From a virus, in the IMG/VR virus record IMGVR_UViG_3300034418_002430, positions 1 to 22,904 of that record: a DNA stretch of 22,904 bases; one strand, 5' to 3'. Positions 5,291-13,987 of the stretch are shown piece by piece (positions within the stretch are counted from its first letter, which is position 1; each line of letters begins with the position of its first letter). The notes beneath the pieces are model-generated. The model had not been told where the DNA came from and searched no databases. It saw only the letters and a list, made by a program, of their open reading frames with translations. The translations under genes and the position numbers were made by a program.

Positions 5291-7498
5291 TTACAAACTT
5301 GCGTTCTGTACAATGTTTCCGTAATCGCTTTCTTGCCCCTGTACATCGGACAAAACAACGTATGACCTAAACGACGTGGACTGACCACTTCCGCCTGTAA
5401 ACTCATTACTAAAGTCTTCAGCTAAGTTAGGGTCTAGTACATTCTGCGGCGGCCTTGACCCGCCACCCCCGCCGCCTGCGCTTGGCGAAGGTATGTTGGC
5501 GGCTTTCGCTTCGTTCATAATGCTTTTGATTTGGGCAAACCCTGCGACTACTGCCCCAACCATAGTTGCAATATATATAGGCAAAGTAATTGGCGCGGCG
5601 GCAGTGGTGGCTGCGGCGGCTGCTGTCGCCCCTTGAATAGCGTTAGCCAAGGCCATACCCTGCTGTAGCAACACCTGCGTTATTGCCAACCTGCGTTCAC
5701 GTACTGCCGCCTCTTCCTGAATGCGTGCAATTTCTTCGTCTGACGCACCACGTAGTTTTGCGTCAATAATGGCTGACTCCGTTTGCGCATCGCGCAAGTC
5801 TTGCAAACTATTTAGCGCATTACTAGTTGACGCCACAAAGTCTTGCACGGCGTCAAACTTTTGTTGCTGTATCGCTTTGTGGTCTGCCGCTTCTTTGTTG
5901 TCAATTTGCGCACGTTCGGCTGCACCCTGCGCGGCAATAGCCGTTAGGGTGTCTTGGTATTCGCGCTCAATTTGTTCTTGACTTTCGCCTGTTTGGTCTG
6001 CCAGTTCGATACGCTTATCCCGCGCTTCCTGCGCGATTTTGGTGCGCTCGTCAAATGCTGCCTGCACCTCGTCGCGCATACGCTCGTACTGCGCTGTGCG
6101 TTCGTCCATAGACAACAACTCCAATTCGCGTTCTAGTTCCGCGTATTCTTGCAGTTGCCGTGCCGCGCTTTCACGCGTTTGTTTTTGTAGGTCGTCTAGT
6201 TCACGCTGACGCTGTGCTTCTAATTCTATGGTATCGCGTCCGTACTCTTCGGCTAACGCTACCAATTTGTCATAGCGTTCGTTGACTGCATAAACCTGTT
6301 GCTCTTCACGCGTGCGCAATGCCTCGTCTAGCTTGGCCTGTTCGTTGGCAACACGTTCTTGAAGTCTTTTGTCTATTTGGTCTTCTAGCTGTTCGAGTTC
6401 AACGGCTTGTTTCTGCAACAACTTTGTGTACTCCTCGGCGCTCAACTGCGCTTCTTGCGCGTCGTTTCGTTCGCGTTCTTGTTTGCGTTCGAGGCGCAGT
6501 ATTTGTCGCTCCTCTTCGGTCTTACCTAACTCTTCTAGGAAGTCTGCCGTTTCTTGTTCAATCTTTTCGCGGGCATCGGCGCGACGTTTTGCCGCTTGTT
6601 CGGCAGCACGACTCGCAGATTCTGCCTCTGTTTTTTCTTTACGTCTTTCGTCCGCTGTTTGTTTAGCTTGTTCTTGAAGGTCTTTGTATGCCTTCGTTTG
6701 TTCCGCTAGTACGGCTACCTGCGCTTCTAACTCCTCTTTAAGGTCTTTGTTCTGTTGTAGGCGTTCGACCTGCGCGGCGGCGATTTGTTTAGGTGTACGA
6801 AACGCTGTCATTAACCCCGTCTGCAAATCCGTTAAGTCGTCGGTCAACGTCATGCTGTCCTCCATTACGGCGTTGCGCAATTCTTGCACCTTAATTTCCG
6901 CTTGTTCCGCCTGTTGTTTTGCCTCCAGTGCGGCCTGCGCTTGTTTCAATTGCTCTTCGCGGCTTGCCTCTGTGTCAATGACGTTGCCCAAACTGCGGTT
7001 CAAAACGTCAACCGCGTTAGCTACTGACTGCTCTGTACTTGCTTGGTTTTGCAGTATCGCAATGTAACTTTCTGTTTCTGTGTTAAGTTGAACGTACGCC
7101 TGTTTTTGACTTTCCGCTATCTTCTCATTACGGCGCTGTTCTTCACTGCTCAATCCAATTGCGTCGCTAACCGCGTCCCAATTAGCTACTAGTTCTTCCA
7201 AGGCAATAATCAGTAGGCCAATACCAATGCTTGCCCACGCCGCTTTCAATGCCTTGAAACTTTTTGACACGCGTTGTACGCCACGTTCTGTACTCTTAAA
7301 CGTGCGCAAAACACCTTGTAGGTTACGCGGCAAAATGCCTGTAAACAAGTCGGCTAACCCTTTCCAGTCTTTGGTCGGTTTTTTTGCTGCACGACTTGCA
7401 GTTTCTTGCGTCTTCTCCAAAGATTTACCAAAGTCGTCGAGCGACTTACGCGCCTCTTTGCTTTCGACCTTTAGCTGTACAATTAGTTCTTCAGCCAT
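5291..7498 (-). CDS. Tail tape measure protein
   Basis: The 735-residue product is dominated by heptad-like, Glu/Gln/Arg-rich coiled coil from about residue 120 to 590. A hydrophobic segment lies near the N-terminus (SIGIGLLIIALEELVANW) and a longer Ala-rich hydrophobic region near the C-terminus (ATTAAAPITLPIYIATMVGA), followed by a poly-Gly linker. This layout is typical of tape measures, which set tail length and enter the host envelope. It is the longest coiled-coil protein in the window and sits after the tail-tip genes. Its length implies a tail of roughly 100 nm if about 1.5 angstrom per residue applies. The start at 7498 overlaps the previous small gene by 8 bases. Confidence 0.8.
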   Translation of the reverse strand: MAEELIVQLKVESKEARKSLDDFGKSLEKTQETASRAAKKPTKDWKGLADLFTGILPRNLQGVLRTFKSTERGVQRVSKSFKALKAAWASIGIGLLIIALEELVANWDAVSDAIGLSSEEQRRNEKIAESQKQAYVQLNTETESYIAILQNQASTEQSVANAVDVLNRSLGNVIDTEASREEQLKQAQAALEAKQQAEQAEIKVQELRNAVMEDSMTLTDDLTDLQTGLMTAFRTPKQIAAAQVERLQQNKDLKEELEAQVAVLAEQTKAYKDLQEQAKQTADERRKEKTEAESASRAAEQAAKRRADAREKIEQETADFLEELGKTEEERQILRLERKQERERNDAQEAQLSAEEYTKLLQKQAVELEQLEDQIDKRLQERVANEQAKLDEALRTREEQQVYAVNERYDKLVALAEEYGRDTIELEAQRQRELDDLQKQTRESAARQLQEYAELERELELLSMDERTAQYERMRDEVQAAFDERTKIAQEARDKRIELADQTGESQEQIEREYQDTLTAIAAQGAAERAQIDNKEAADHKAIQQQKFDAVQDFVASTSNALNSLQDLRDAQTESAIIDAKLRGASDEEIARIQEEAAVRERRLAITQVLLQQGMALANAIQGATAAAAATTAAAPITLPIYIATMVGAVVAGFAQIKSIMNEAKAANIPSPSAGGGGGGSRPPQNVLDPNLAEDFSNEFTGGSGQSTSFRSYVVLSDVQGQESDYGNIVQNASL

Positions 7499-7658
7499 AT
7501 TTCATCAACATTTTCACCTTATCCCACAAACGTGTATTCAAGTCATAGTACCCGTACCAATACTTGTACACCTTCCGCTTCTTATTAAACTTACCATGTT
7601 GGCCTATCTGTATCATTTGCGGCAATGACGCGCCAACGTCTTCTATTAGCTGTTTCAT
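7491..7658 (-). CDS. Small basic protein between tail-tip and tape measure genes
   Basis: A 55-residue frame runs from an ATG at 7658, overlapping the upstream stop by ATGA, to a TGA at 7493-7491 that overlaps the tape measure start. The protein begins MKQLIEDVGASLPQM and is Lys- and Tyr-rich in the middle (KFNKKRKVYKYWYGYYDL). The coupled junctions at both ends and the lack of any gap argue that it is real. The function is unknown; it may assist tail assembly because of its position. No family is recognised. Confidence 0.75.
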   Translation of the reverse strand: MKQLIEDVGASLPQMIQIGQHGKFNKKRKVYKYWYGYYDLNTRLWDKVKMLMKYG

Positions 7659-10600
7659 CCTAGTAGTAAGTAATCGTCTTGTATCAATATGTATGATTCG
7701 TCTTGCATAGCCATTGCCTTAACCGCACTCGTTTGTGTTTGGTCAATTACTCTAACCTCGGCTGTCACTTGAATTGTCCAGTCGCCAGTAATGCCCCCGC
7801 AATAAAAACGCACGTAGTTTTTGTCGTCAACTACTGCCGCCTCAACGCCAAAACTTAGAGGCGAAGTATCGCCAATGCGTGACGTTACGTCGTCTGCACC
7901 CGCCTTACTAGTCACAAAATCTATGCTGCGAATTACACCTGTCCACGTGCCAAACTCTACGTCGCCTTTGTTTGCGTCTGTTGTGTCTGTCGCTATGTAC
8001 TCAACATTAAACCCTACGTTGACATTGGGCGGCAAAAGAAAGTGGTCAATGTTGTCTGAAGACTTGCCGTAGCTATACGTGCCCCCCGTGACGCTTGACG
8101 TTTCTAATTGAAAAGTAATGATTTGCGTGTTGTCGCTGTCGTCGACGCCGTACACGACTTGTCCCGCGCCAAAGTTCATGTACCCTAATGTGTCCTTCGA
8201 CACCATGCCACCTTGGTTTTTCATGCCGCGAAACAACGCCGAATCACATTGTGCGCCAGTGTTGCACCTGCCCGTGTCTTCGTCCCACGTCCATGTGCCG
8301 CCGCCGTAGTAAAAACAACAACCATAGTTGCCCGCCAGTGACAACCCCTGACTATCAATAAATGTGACAAGGCCGTCGCATGACACCTCAATGTTTTGTA
8401 CATCGAGCGTACACGTGCCTAATGCCTGTTCTACGTTCCCTGCATACACAAACTTTCTTAGTTGTGCCTTGCAGTTTCTGCGCTGTCCAACGTAGTATTC
8501 ACGAATAGCGTCAATGTAGTATAGCTGTGTGTCAATGCGTATGACGTCGCTATAGCTTAGGTTACTAACGTCGGCTACATCCAAACGCACTTCGCACTCG
8601 ACAACCCTTTGTTCTGTGTTGTATTTATCCCGCAACTCTCGGCCATACGCGGCCACTCGCAACCCCTGCCGCGTGGCATGGTCAACCCCATCCATTGAAC
8701 CCATTTGATTGAAATACAATGTGCGGTTGCCGTACCATGCCTGCGGTATTGACGTGTATTTAATGCTTGCCTGTGCAAGTTGTGTCGTGTCGTTTGCGTT
8801 GTCGTACAATATCAGGTTGTCCTGAACGCCTAGATAGTAACTTTCTTGCTGTTCACCCCTGTACAATAAGGTAGGCACGTGGCCGCGTGGTGACGCGTCG
8901 TAACTACTTTCCTGTTGGTGTGCGTACAGAAAAATAGGTTTTTCACTTTGGTTAATGCCGTCGGCGTAAAAGTGGTTGTACGTGTTTACGCTGTCAGGCA
9001 ATCGCCTAAAACGTGGACACGCAAAGTATTCACCTATCGTTTCGTCACCCTTAGCGTACGGCAAGGTGCTGCGAAATATCGCCCTGTCAAACGCTCCATA
9101 CGTTTCGTTCCACCACTGCGTCGCGTACTCCTCACCCTCGGCACTTTGAAAAGTAATTTGTCTGTGCAGGTTATCGCCGTTGCCGCGCACAACAAAGGGC
9201 TTGCTGCGGTCTACCTTAGTTGACCAATCCTTAGCTGACGAAGGGTCGTCATTAAACAACTTCGCCCGTTCCAACAAACTCACTTCTTTTGTGTAGAAGT
9301 TCACATCTAGCGCCAGATTAAAACGGGTCATTAACGCCTCAAACCATTCGCCGACTTGTTCCTGACCAATACTTTGTGGCACGGCTAGGTAGTCAGTGTC
9401 GGCAATGTAGCTGTTAAGCGTAACAGCAAAGTCGTTGCTTTCAATTACAATTGGATTAGCTGCCGCCACGCCCTCCCAATGAAATTTGAAAACAATGTAT
9501 TGACCTACACTTGCGGTGACAATTGTCGTGACTTCGTTGTTGTATTCCGACGTTCCTGAACTTTGGCCTGAACTAATACTAACCCATTGTATCGGCGTTT
9601 CAATTCCCTCTGAAAAGTTTAGGGCAGATACTCCTGTTTTGTGTAAGTCTGGTGTTGTGCCTTTTGTGTATCGCCAACGAATGGTAAACACGTACGTGCC
9701 AGTGTTGGGCGCTTCAAACCCTAATTGGGTAAATAAATTGTCAGGGTCGTACGTCGGTGTCGTAGCCGTATACGCCTCGATATTAAACCAATTTTCATAT
9801 ATCGACGTGCTTGTCGTCGTACTAGAACCATAAATTGAATAGATAACGTTGGTCGAAGTTCCCGTGCCCGTGTCCGTGACTTGTCCCTGTATTGATAACA
9901 ATTGACTGCCTACCACCTGTGCCCCGTAGTAAGGTCTGTATGTTTGATTCTCAGGGTCAGTCAGGTAATACATTTTGTCGAAACGCGGCGTGTCCCCGCT
10001 TGTAGCCATAGCCCCTGCGGTCATGTTTAGTTCATACCCTGCGTACTGCATAACTACCTGCAACAAATAACTGACCTGCAAGGCGGGTACATGACTGCGT
10101 GCCGTCCATCGCCGCGAACCTGTCTGACTATTTGTTACAAAACCTTGCGTCAAAACATACGGGCTATAGCTTGCGCCTTCGGGCACGTCTTGATATGTGT
10201 CTTGTATTGGATACCACACAACATCTTCACCAACTTCGCCGTCCGTAATATCATACAAGGCAGGCGCAACGTCTGACCCGTGGTTGCTGCGCTTTACATT
10301 TTCGGCGGTCTTGCGGTGGTTTAGCGCCTGCGATATTGTGCCGTCAGGGTTTGTAAACACATCGACCCACGACGCGCTGCGCAACTTGCCGTAAATGTCT
10401 ATAGTCGCTCCGTATATGACGCACTTGTATTTTCTTGCTTGTAAATCGGCTGACGTCACTTGCAAAACGCCTGCCAACACGCGCTCTCCGTTGTGAAAAA
10501 CTACTACGTCCTCGGTTGTGTTGGCGTTGCCTGTGCTACCAATTTCACGAAAACGCATAAGCCGTTTGTCGTTGGTGTCGGTAAAGGGTAGGTCAAACGT

Positions 10601-10762
10601 TAGGGTGTGCGGCGCTTTACTGCGCCCTACCTCAGTCATGTCGGCCAACTCAAAGTTTAGCGACAAAGACAAGTCATTGACGTCAAGGTAGTAGAAGTCG
10701 CTATGCGGGTATGGTTTTGAAGCCGTCGGTTTCAGTAGTTCGACAATAGCAATTTGCAACAT
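7655..10762 (-). CDS. Large tail-tip/baseplate protein
   Basis: At 1035 residues this is the largest protein in the window. The N-terminal part (about 1-110) resembles a domain frequent in Bacteroidota phage tail proteins: a statement of secondary-structure-rich sequence LSLNFELADMTEVGRSK followed by LTFDLPFTDTNDKRL. The central part is beta-rich. The region around 640-790 resembles baseplate hub-like domains (VRLDVADVSNLSYSDVIRID). A Cys/Gly/Trp-rich stretch about residue 810-860 may be a separate small domain. It follows another tail protein with a TAATG junction and precedes the tape measure. It probably forms the distal tail, but the exact role is inferred. Confidence 0.65.
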   Translation of the reverse strand: MLQIAIVELLKPTASKPYPHSDFYYLDVNDLSLSLNFELADMTEVGRSKAPHTLTFDLPFTDTNDKRLMRFREIGSTGNANTTEDVVVFHNGERVLAGVLQVTSADLQARKYKCVIYGATIDIYGKLRSASWVDVFTNPDGTISQALNHRKTAENVKRSNHGSDVAPALYDITDGEVGEDVVWYPIQDTYQDVPEGASYSPYVLTQGFVTNSQTGSRRWTARSHVPALQVSYLLQVVMQYAGYELNMTAGAMATSGDTPRFDKMYYLTDPENQTYRPYYGAQVVGSQLLSIQGQVTDTGTGTSTNVIYSIYGSSTTTSTSIYENWFNIEAYTATTPTYDPDNLFTQLGFEAPNTGTYVFTIRWRYTKGTTPDLHKTGVSALNFSEGIETPIQWVSISSGQSSGTSEYNNEVTTIVTASVGQYIVFKFHWEGVAAANPIVIESNDFAVTLNSYIADTDYLAVPQSIGQEQVGEWFEALMTRFNLALDVNFYTKEVSLLERAKLFNDDPSSAKDWSTKVDRSKPFVVRGNGDNLHRQITFQSAEGEEYATQWWNETYGAFDRAIFRSTLPYAKGDETIGEYFACPRFRRLPDSVNTYNHFYADGINQSEKPIFLYAHQQESSYDASPRGHVPTLLYRGEQQESYYLGVQDNLILYDNANDTTQLAQASIKYTSIPQAWYGNRTLYFNQMGSMDGVDHATRQGLRVAAYGRELRDKYNTEQRVVECEVRLDVADVSNLSYSDVIRIDTQLYYIDAIREYYVGQRRNCKAQLRKFVYAGNVEQALGTCTLDVQNIEVSCDGLVTFIDSQGLSLAGNYGCCFYYGGGTWTWDEDTGRCNTGAQCDSALFRGMKNQGGMVSKDTLGYMNFGAGQVVYGVDDSDNTQIITFQLETSSVTGGTYSYGKSSDNIDHFLLPPNVNVGFNVEYIATDTTDANKGDVEFGTWTGVIRSIDFVTSKAGADDVTSRIGDTSPLSFGVEAAVVDDKNYVRFYCGGITGDWTIQVTAEVRVIDQTQTSAVKAMAMQDESYILIQDDYLLLG

Positions 10763-12162
10763 TACGCAAGCGGTGTAGGTTGGTTACTATACTCGATATT
10801 GAACTTGTATTCAATGACCTTTTCTGTTTCCTTGTACATGAAACTAAACGACGTGTCAGTAATAATTACTGGGTAAAACGCTGCTTCGTGGTCTGTGCCA
10901 TTGCCCTTGAACCTTGTTGCTAAAACTTCGCGGCTGACTAACATCTGTTCTACCAGTGTGTTTAGGTTCTCGTCAATGTGTCCAGTAGCTACCCGTAGCT
11001 TACGACTAACATTGGTTGCCGCGCTAACTCGACTGCGCTTTAGTGGGTCGTCCAACACTAACGCACTGGTAGCGTTAGCCGTGTTGTAATTGCCTGTGGT
11101 TTTGTTGTAGGTGTTGCGCGTCATTTCCATAGACTGCTCGACGTAGGCAAAACAACTCAGGTAGTCATATCCGCCTAGCTTGTTCAAAAACTTCAATTGT
11201 ATTGGTGTCGTGCACCCATCAATGTTGTTGCTTGACGCACGCAACAACCGCACGTATGACGCGCCTTCAGGGTTTTGAAGCCCGTCTTCGGCATAGATTC
11301 TAATTTCTGTCCACGACCCGCTTGTAATCAAACCCCTTAGCGTGCTGCCGTAGAAATAGTTGCCGCCGCTATCTTTTAGGTTGGCAATGTCCCATGCCCC
11401 GCACGGCAACTCACGCACTACCTCGCCGTCGTTCTGTGTGCCAAAACCACTATACGCAACGTCTTGCAACGTAATACTAAACGTTTCTGAAATTGCGAAC
11501 GCCGCAACGACTAACACATTTATGCGGTCTAGCGACACGTCAAATTCAGAACCTGCCGTGTTGTTTGTCGCCAAAAATGAAACGCTGTACCTATCGTTGT
11601 CTGATATGTATGCTACCTGTGTCGGCGTGTTCAGAAAAATGTTGAAGGGCAAAGTTGGTCGCATGGTCAGGAACTTACCCGACGTGCCGTTAATAACATA
11701 GTCGTTCCAAGGGCTGTCGGCGCTACCAGTAAACTCATTCAATAAACTACCTGCAATGACGTAATGGTATGAACAAGTTTCTATTGTATCGCTGCCGTTG
11801 TCCGTTGTGCCCCAACATAGTTTGACCTTAAACTGGTTGTTTGCCGTCGGCGCTTTGTTCGCGCTATCCCATGTCGTTTCGTATTCGTCGCTGTTCAATA
11901 ACGACTGCTCAAGGTAAACACATCCCGACAACACGTTGCGCAGATTGAACACCCCAAACCCTTCGGCGTTAGGAAACGAACGAATGGTAGTAACTAAATG
12001 CTCCTCGAAGTTATCGCTGCGGTCATAGCGGTAAACCTTTACGAAGTATGACGGGTTGGTCATAGTACCTAACGACGACTCAAACGCACGAACGGGTTGG
12101 TTGTCGTATGCCCACAAAACTACCTTGTCAGGTTCGCGTATATCGTATAGTGTGAAGGCCAT
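10762..12162 (-). CDS. Tail structural protein (distal tail/baseplate type)
   Basis: The 466-residue, beta-rich protein has no membrane segment or signal peptide. It contains the segment LKFLNKLGGYDYLSCFAYVEQ (residues about 330-350), a pattern I associate with minor tail proteins of Bacteroidota phages and prophages. It ends in a strand-rich part (FMYKETEKVIEYKFNIEYS). TAATG overlaps link it on both sides, with the neck protein before and the large tail-tip protein after. It could be a distal tail or fibre-attachment protein. A tail tube role is less likely given its length. Confidence 0.55.
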   Translation of the reverse strand: MAFTLYDIREPDKVVLWAYDNQPVRAFESSLGTMTNPSYFVKVYRYDRSDNFEEHLVTTIRSFPNAEGFGVFNLRNVLSGCVYLEQSLLNSDEYETTWDSANKAPTANNQFKVKLCWGTTDNGSDTIETCSYHYVIAGSLLNEFTGSADSPWNDYVINGTSGKFLTMRPTLPFNIFLNTPTQVAYISDNDRYSVSFLATNNTAGSEFDVSLDRINVLVVAAFAISETFSITLQDVAYSGFGTQNDGEVVRELPCGAWDIANLKDSGGNYFYGSTLRGLITSGSWTEIRIYAEDGLQNPEGASYVRLLRASSNNIDGCTTPIQLKFLNKLGGYDYLSCFAYVEQSMEMTRNTYNKTTGNYNTANATSALVLDDPLKRSRVSAATNVSRKLRVATGHIDENLNTLVEQMLVSREVLATRFKGNGTDHEAAFYPVIITDTSFSFMYKETEKVIEYKFNIEYSNQPTPLA

Positions 12163-12785
12163 TAATTACTTAGGTTAAAGTTGACTTTAATGTTGTTGAC
12201 TTTGCGTTGCAGCACATTGCCAATCGCTGCGCTAATGTCTTTGGCGTATGCGTTTTCTAGAAGTTTCTTGTAGCGTGTAAATTGCGCTTGAATAGTAGGC
12301 ATTAAAAAGGGCGTTGGAGCAATACCATGCAGGTAAACGTTGCGGCTAATAACATAGGCCATGCCGTCGTACGACATAAACCGACCTGTCTTTTTATCGT
12401 TCCACTGGGCTACGGGCTTGTCTACAATCCACTGCCTAATGCCCCTACGCAGCCCGCCCACCTCGCCGCTACCTGTGCCAAACTGAAACGGGCTGTCAGG
12501 CGCTTTGTTGCTTGTCAGTGCCCCACGCACGCCTTTCTCCACAAATACCCAATACGGCGCATTTTCCATAGGCCACGTAACTACGGCGTTGCCTTGGTCG
12601 TCAACGGACACCTCATGTTCAATGCTATCGCTTAGGTTGCCCGTGCTGTTTTTGCCTGCCTTGTCCAGTATTGCCCGCGCCGTTCTAGACACAAACGCCC
12701 CATAGCTATTCAGTGTTTGGTAAACCTTGTTTAGCTTGACACGCTCGTCGCGTCCTAAAATGCTCACCTTTAATTCTAAAATCAT
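12162..12785 (-). CDS. Head-tail joining / tail completion protein (HK97 gp10-like)
   Basis: The 207-residue protein shows the layout of HK97 gp10-like tail completion proteins. An N-terminal helix is followed by a segment of the type AGKNSTGNLSDSIEHEVSVD, a beta hairpin (AVVTWPMENAPYWVFVEKGV), a Gly-rich loop, and a C-terminal part with APTPFLMPTIQAQFTRYKK. The 'GNLSDSI ... YWVFVEKG ... PFL-P' series is characteristic. It would cap or connect the tail to the neck. The ATGA overlap with the preceding gene at 12785 and the TAATG at 12162 place it inside one operon. Confidence 0.65.
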   Translation of the reverse strand: MILELKVSILGRDERVKLNKVYQTLNSYGAFVSRTARAILDKAGKNSTGNLSDSIEHEVSVDDQGNAVVTWPMENAPYWVFVEKGVRGALTSNKAPDSPFQFGTGSGEVGGLRRGIRQWIVDKPVAQWNDKKTGRFMSYDGMAYVISRNVYLHGIAPTPFLMPTIQAQFTRYKKLLENAYAKDISAAIGNVLQRKVNNIKVNFNLSN

Positions 12786-13249
12786 TCAAAAGGTGCTTCG
12801 CATAGGTTCAGTGGTGCGGGTACATGAATTGTAAACGTAGCCGACCAACCCGTAAGTAGGTTACTGAACTTGCTTGTAAACGGCTGACAATCCACGGGCA
12901 TTTCAAAAGCCCATGTTTTATTTACCCTGTTGTCTGCCGCCGCACTAACGGCCAAACTAAACTGCGCCACTACGTCTTGCATAAGCAAAAACGTTTCGGT
13001 GTACACGTCTACTAGCGTGTCGGTCTGCTCTTCAATTACTAGGTCTGCTACTATGACTTCATACCTGTACTGCACATATCCGCTGTTAATCTGTGCGCCG
13101 CTACAATTGGCATACAACAAAGGGTATTTGTCAACACCTATTTGTTCAATGTCTAGTTCCTGCGTGCTGTTGGTGTGAAACGCCTGTAGAATTTCGTGTG
13201 CGTCTACAATCGTGCGAAACGTCAGGTCAATGTCTTTAAGCGTTTCCAT
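12782..13249 (-). CDS. Putative tail terminator / tail completion protein
   Basis: The 155-residue protein resembles small head-tail or tail terminator proteins of Bacteroidota phages. It has an N-terminal helix (DAHEILQAFH), the segment KYPLLYANCSGAQI, a beta strand pair (VQYRYEVIVADLVIEE), a long helix (VYTETFLLMQDVVAQFSLAV) and a C-terminal strand (TGWSATFTIHVPAPLN). The position directly before the gp10-like gene fits. The assignment comes from layout and order, so other neck roles remain possible. It overlaps the upstream small ORF by 14 bases. Confidence 0.5.
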   Translation of the reverse strand: METLKDIDLTFRTIVDAHEILQAFHTNSTQELDIEQIGVDKYPLLYANCSGAQINSGYVQYRYEVIVADLVIEEQTDTLVDVYTETFLLMQDVVAQFSLAVSAAADNRVNKTWAFEMPVDCQPFTSKFSNLLTGWSATFTIHVPAPLNLCEAPFE

Positions 13250-13373
13250 TGATTTTTATGCTTTCAGTTAGCTGTAGGTCGATTTCGTAGGCAAGGAAAG
13301 TAAACGCCTCAGTAATCAATATACGGCTGACCGCATCCAGTTGTAGTAAGTCCCCGTTAGCCAAGCGGTACAT
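13236..13373 (-). CDS. Small protein or frameshift-encoded C-terminal domain of the upstream gene
   Basis: If translated alone from the ATG at 13373 (TAATG with the upstream stop), the product has 45 residues, beginning MYRLANGDLLQLDAV. The same frame is open further upstream through the T9 run at 13488-13480, giving 81 codons from 13481. A -1 shift there would add this frame to the upstream protein as a long C-terminal extension. The part before 13373 is WGWYRVMYRL-like and would be wasted in the stand-alone model. Both modes could operate. The frame ends with TAA 13 bases into the next gene. Confidence 0.6.
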   Translation of the reverse strand: MYRLANGDLLQLDAVSRILITEAFTFLAYEIDLQLTESIKINGNA

Positions 13374-13987
13374 TACTCTGTACCATCCCCATTTATCCCT
13401 AAACTCCCGTTTGCCCTCTGATTGTTCCACACTTGTGAATAGAACGGCATATCTATCGCAAAGGTTTCTGCGGTATTCCAAAAAAAAAGCATCGCACCTA
13501 CGGCCAACGTCATAGGCATTTCACGCATTAACGCCACCCTATCTTCATCAATTGTGTAGTCCTCAATTTTGTAGTGGCCTTTGATATGTTCAATGACGGG
13601 TCGATACATGATAGCTAACGCCCTGTCTAGGTTTTGCCATAGGTCGCCCTTCGTGCAGTGCATTTCAAGGTCTACATATTCACCAAAGGTTAGTTTAGCC
13701 CAATTCGGTATAAACCCGTATTGGTTGCCTTCAACCTCAAATATCTGTACCAACTCGTAATGTTCCTTTGGTTCTTCCTCTACCCACTTTAGGCGCTGCA
13801 CAATGTCGTTATAGCTTGCGTTGGTCAGGTAATCTACCTCTAATTCATTCAAATCGCAGAACGCTGTAATCGCTACAACGGCCTTCTCTTTGTCCGTGCG
13901 TGCGTGTTCAATGCTCTTTGTGTAGTGTTGGTACTGACCAATAGTAATGTCCTCCCAACTTTCGGGTATCTTAATTTTCTTGTTCAT
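13373..13987 (-). CDS. Candidate tail assembly chaperone (frameshifting gene)
   Basis: The 204-residue protein begins MNKKIKIPESWEDITIGQYQ and contains FIPNWAKLTFGEYVDLEM and LDRALAIMYRPVIEH, segments I associate with a conserved virion-module family of Bacteroidota phages without firm function. At residue 169 (ML-FF) the gene crosses a T9 run. A -1 shift there would replace the last 35 residues with 81 others, giving a fusion of about 250 residues. A short form plus a -1 extended form is the pattern of tail assembly chaperones such as lambda G/GT. The start overlaps the terminase stop by ATGA. The chaperone role is inferred from the frameshift arrangement. Confidence 0.5.
   Translation of the reverse strand: MNKKIKIPESWEDITIGQYQHYTKSIEHARTDKEKAVVAITAFCDLNELEVDYLTNASYNDIVQRLKWVEEEPKEHYELVQIFEVEGNQYGFIPNWAKLTFGEYVDLEMHCTKGDLWQNLDRALAIMYRPVIEHIKGHYKIEDYTIDEDRVALMREMPMTLAVGAMLFFWNTAETFAIDMPFYSQVWNNQRANGSLGINGDGTE
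13457..13488 (-). promoter_or_regulatory. Candidate -1 ribosomal frameshift signal (T9 run plus hairpin)
   Basis: On the minus strand a run of nine T (13488-13480) is read in the zero frame as CTT TTT TTT TGG. After 7 bases follows a 6-bp hairpin, CGCAGA-AACC-TTTGCG (13472-13457, one G-T pair). The -1 frame is open from just upstream of the run to 13236. Slippery run, 7-base spacer and downstream stem are the three parts expected of a programmed -1 signal. Transcriptional slippage on T9 is an alternative. Confidence 0.55.

Noticed and set aside
13374-13481. Independent gene starting at TTG 13481 in the -1 frame
   Set aside because: TTG there is part of the slippery run and lies well inside another gene; a frameshift or a restart at 13373 explains the frame better.
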